Below, one piece after another: positions 5,836-8,452 of a stretch of DNA of 8,452 bases. The position numbers and the translations under genes are program-made. The stretch is from an uncultured Collinsella sp. (GTDB taxonomy: Bacteria; Actinomycetota; Coriobacteriia; Coriobacteriales; Coriobacteriaceae): the NCBI GenBank assembly GCA_900551015.1, contig URUI01000077.1, positions 1 to 8,452 of the forward strand. Direction: 5' to 3'. Numbering within the stretch: position 1 is the stretch's first letter; every line of letters begins with the position of its first letter. The notes beneath the pieces were generated by a model, which made no database searches, was not told the DNA's origin, and saw only the letters and a program-made list of their open reading frames with translations.

Positions 5836-6665
5836 GCAAGCACTCCACCTCCGCGCTCACCATGCGCGATGCGCTCTACGAGGCTCCCGGCCCCAAGATG
5901 CGCGCCAAGATTCGCGTCGGCACCGCCATCTCACTTGTTGCCGTGGCCGCGCTCATCGCTCTGGTACTGCAGCGCTTTTATGTGACCGGCCAGCTTTCGG
6001 TCCATTACTGGTACTTCTTTACGCACCTCACCACCTGGAAGTTCCTGCTTGCCGGTTTTGAGGGCACAGTAAAGGTCGCGCTCACCGCCGGCGCCATCGC
6101 GCTGGTACTGGGCTTAGCCCTCATGCTCGGCCGTACCAGCGACATCAAGCCGCTGCAGCTGGTCTGCCGCGTGCTCACCGATTTCTTCCGTGGCGTGCCG
6201 AGCCTGCTGTTCATCTACTTCTTCTTTTTGGTGCTGCCTCAGTACAAGATTTCACTGCCGTCGTTTTGGATGCTCACGCTTCCCGTCGCGCTCGCTGCAG
6301 CCGGCGTACTTGCCGAGATCTTCCGCGCCGGCGTCAACGCCGTGCCGCGTGGTCAGGTCGAGGCAGCCCAGGCGCTCGGTCTCTCCAAGGCCAAAATCAC
6401 CTTTAAAATCGTATTGCCCCAGGCGATTCGGTTTATCATTCCGTCGTTGATTTCGCAGCTCGTGGTCGTAGTCAAAGACACCACCGTCGCCTATGTGGTG
6501 AGCTACCCCGACCTCATGCAAAATGCCCGCGTGCTCATCACCAACTACGACGCGCTCGTATCGGTCTATCTGGTGATCGCGGTCATCTACATCCTCATCA
6601 ACGTCGCGATCAACAAGGCCGCTGTCTACGTTTCGCACAAGACCGGCGCGACCATCATCCGCTAA
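5832..6665 (+). CDS. gluD: Amino-acid ABC transporter permease (GluD-like)
   Basis: A 277-residue permease that would pair with the GluC-like protein. The N-terminal segment ALYEAPGPKMRAK (14-26) is the characteristic cytoplasmic extension of actinobacterial GluD proteins and is the best evidence that this is a glutamate-type importer. Membrane segments lie near residues 29-48, 76-99, 122-137, 148-164, 200-214 and 244-262. FRGVPS (119-124), the EAA loop PRGQVEAAQALGLS (172-185) with LPQAI (195-199), and VKDTTVAYVV (214-223) match the family well. GTGAGG about 8 nt upstream of the ATG serves as ribosome binding site inside the end of the preceding gene. The ATPase gene follows after 36 nt. Confidence 0.92.
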   Translation: MSKHSTSALTMRDALYEAPGPKMRAKIRVGTAISLVAVAALIALVLQRFYVTGQLSVHYWYFFTHLTTWKFLLAGFEGTVKVALTAGAIALVLGLALMLGRTSDIKPLQLVCRVLTDFFRGVPSLLFIYFFFLVLPQYKISLPSFWMLTLPVALAAAGVLAEIFRAGVNAVPRGQVEAAQALGLSKAKITFKIVLPQAIRFIIPSLISQLVVVVKDTTVAYVVSYPDLMQNARVLITNYDALVSVYLVIAVIYILINVAINKAAVYVSHKTGATIIR

Positions 6666-6701
6666 CGCTTTACCATTTCGAGTCATAAGGAGCCGAGCAC
6701 C

Positions 6702-7466
<765 letters not shown>

Positions 7467-7476
7467 CCAGCCACCC

Positions 7477-7510
7477 CGTGGGACAAATCCATTGAAAGTG
7501 TTGTCCTACG
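7477..7510 (+). other. Hairpin between the ATPase and hydrolase genes
   Basis: CGTGGGACAA (7477-7486) can pair with TTGTCCTACG (7501-7510) over 10 bp including one G-U pair, with a 14-nt loop. No U-tract follows, so it is not a standard intrinsic terminator; it could mark an RNA processing point or a protein binding site, or mean nothing. A TTGAAA (7492-7497) lies in the loop, but no matching -10 box was found. Confidence 0.3.
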
Positions 7511-7553
7511 TCTCTCATGCGCCCTGTCACCTTTAGATTCGAAAGCAACACCT

Positions 7554-8363
7554 ATGATCGGAACTCGCACTTCATCGTCCTACACCCCACATGTCGACGT
7601 CGCCCCCACCGACCGCCCACTCATCCTCGTCGCGCCGCGTTGGGAAGAGGCAAAGCCGTTTTTAAGCGAGACGCTCTCCCCCAACGAGGAAATCGCAAGT
7701 GTCTTTGTCGATGCCATCCTTGCCGCCGGCGGCCTGCCGCTGCAGATGTCCATCACCGAGGACATTGAGGTCATCCGTCATTACGTCGATATCGCCGACG
7801 GCATCGCCATTCCCGGCGGCCCCGATGTCAATCCCAAACGTTGGGGCGATGATCGACCCTACGACCCCACCCTCTGCTGTGAGATCCGCGATAGCTTTGA
7901 GTTTAAGCTGGTCGGCGAGGTGCTCCGCGCCAAAAAGCCGCTCTTTACCACCTGCCGCGGCACGCAGTTGCTCAATGTCGCCACTGGCGGCACTCTGTGC
8001 ATGGACGTGCCGAGCCTGGGCGCTCGCGAGGGCCGCACACAGTGGCGCCATACCCACGTGCTCAACGATCCCGTGCACCCTGTCGAGGTCATGCCGGGCT
8101 CGCTGCTGGAGCGCGCGCTTGGCGGCCACAGACTGATCCAGACCAACTCAGCACATCACTGCTGCGTCGATCGTCTGGGTAAAAGCACGCGCTTGGTCGC
8201 CAAGGCAACCGACGGTATTCCCGAGTGCATCGAGGTCGAAGGCCAACCATTCTGTCTAGGCGTGCAATGGCATCCCGAGTACACGTGGAAGACGCTCGAA
8301 ACCGACTTTAACCTGTGGAAGTCGTTTGTCGAGGCGGCGGCAAAGGTAAAGCAGGCCCGCTAG
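7554..8363 (+). CDS. Gamma-glutamyl-gamma-aminobutyrate hydrolase family protein (peptidase C26, class I GATase-like)
   Basis: A 269-residue cytoplasmic hydrolase of the PuuD/peptidase C26 group, which cleaves gamma-glutamyl amide bonds, for example in gamma-glutamyl-GABA, releasing glutamate. The catalytic triad is visible: nucleophile C134 in TTCRGTQLLNVATGGTL, and H240 with E242 in GVQWHPE. IPGGPDVNP (86-94) is the oxyanion-hole motif of the family, and TNSAHHCCVDRLG (197-209) corresponds to the usual NSxHHQ segment, with Cys in place of Gln. Length is normal (about 240-260) plus a 20-residue N-terminal extension. The start is uncertain: only a weak GAAAG lies upstream of the ATG at 7554, and the conserved core begins near residue 22. 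It lies 87 nt after the transporter ATPase gene on the same strand, which fits salvage of gamma-glutamyl compounds beside glutamate uptake; the true substrate is unknown. Confidence 0.88.
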   Translation: MIGTRTSSSYTPHVDVAPTDRPLILVAPRWEEAKPFLSETLSPNEEIASVFVDAILAAGGLPLQMSITEDIEVIRHYVDIADGIAIPGGPDVNPKRWGDDRPYDPTLCCEIRDSFEFKLVGEVLRAKKPLFTTCRGTQLLNVATGGTLCMDVPSLGAREGRTQWRHTHVLNDPVHPVEVMPGSLLERALGGHRLIQTNSAHHCCVDRLGKSTRLVAKATDGIPECIEVEGQPFCLGVQWHPEYTWKTLETDFNLWKSFVEAAAKVKQAR

Positions 8364-8452
8364 CTCGCGAACCACTCAGGTTAAAGCCTCCTAAGCCGGG
8401 GGGTGTTCCTATAGTTTTGTCAACTGGGAAATGCTCTCCGTGCGACCGAATC

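Noticed and set aside
8364..8452. Terminator or next promoter at the right edge
   Set aside because: CCTCC and a G-run can form only a weak 5-bp stem without a U-tract, and TATAGT / TTGTCA strings are not spaced as a promoter.

Overview
The window looks like a piece of a GC-rich actinobacterial chromosome, most probably a gut Coriobacteriia of the Collinsella type. This rests on codon and base composition judged by eye, the GluBCDA-type glutamate transporter with its GluD-style N-terminus, a DXS-like enzyme close to a Firmicutes/Coriobacteria subgroup, and intergenic hairpin repeats. The taxonomic call is inference from family memory, not a database search.

Left part, minus strand (1-1381): a two-gene unit made of an HD-domain phosphohydrolase and, 3 nt downstream, a membrane protein of the putative ABC-transporter type IV (CmpB-like, PF06541) family that runs off the left edge. 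A 228-nt divergent intergenic region separates it from a plus-strand DXS-like thiamine-diphosphate enzyme (1610-3391), which ends in a clear intrinsic terminator.

Middle (3435-4041): about 600 nt without a convincing gene but full of structure. It holds (i) three tandem 59-nt inverted-repeat units with 17-nt arms and 25-nt centres, set about 80 nt apart and joined by linkers that share a short motif; (ii) two further hairpins with unrelated stems but the same CCTGTCCC segment in the loop, resembling REP-type elements; (iii) between these, a minus-strand 12-codon micro-ORF with a good ribosome binding site; and (iv) a sigma-70-like promoter directed at the next operon.

Right part, plus strand (4042-7466): a complete polar amino-acid ABC importer in the order binding lipoprotein (GluB-like), permease (GluC-like), permease (GluD-like), ATPase (GluA-like). 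The lipoprotein should deliver glutamate, glutamine or aspartate to the two-permease channel, powered by the ATPase. A strong hairpin lies between the lipoprotein gene and the permeases, and the two permease genes overlap by 4 nt. Then comes a class I glutamine-amidotransferase-like hydrolase of the peptidase C26 / gamma-glutamyl-GABA hydrolase family (7554-8363), which would fit gamma-glutamyl compound breakdown next to glutamate uptake. The last 89 nt hold nothing I can name, and no clear terminator follows the hydrolase.

The two most notable observations are the regular palindrome array at 3446-3665 and the loss, in the DXS-like protein, of arginines that anchor the acceptor phosphate in characterised DXS.
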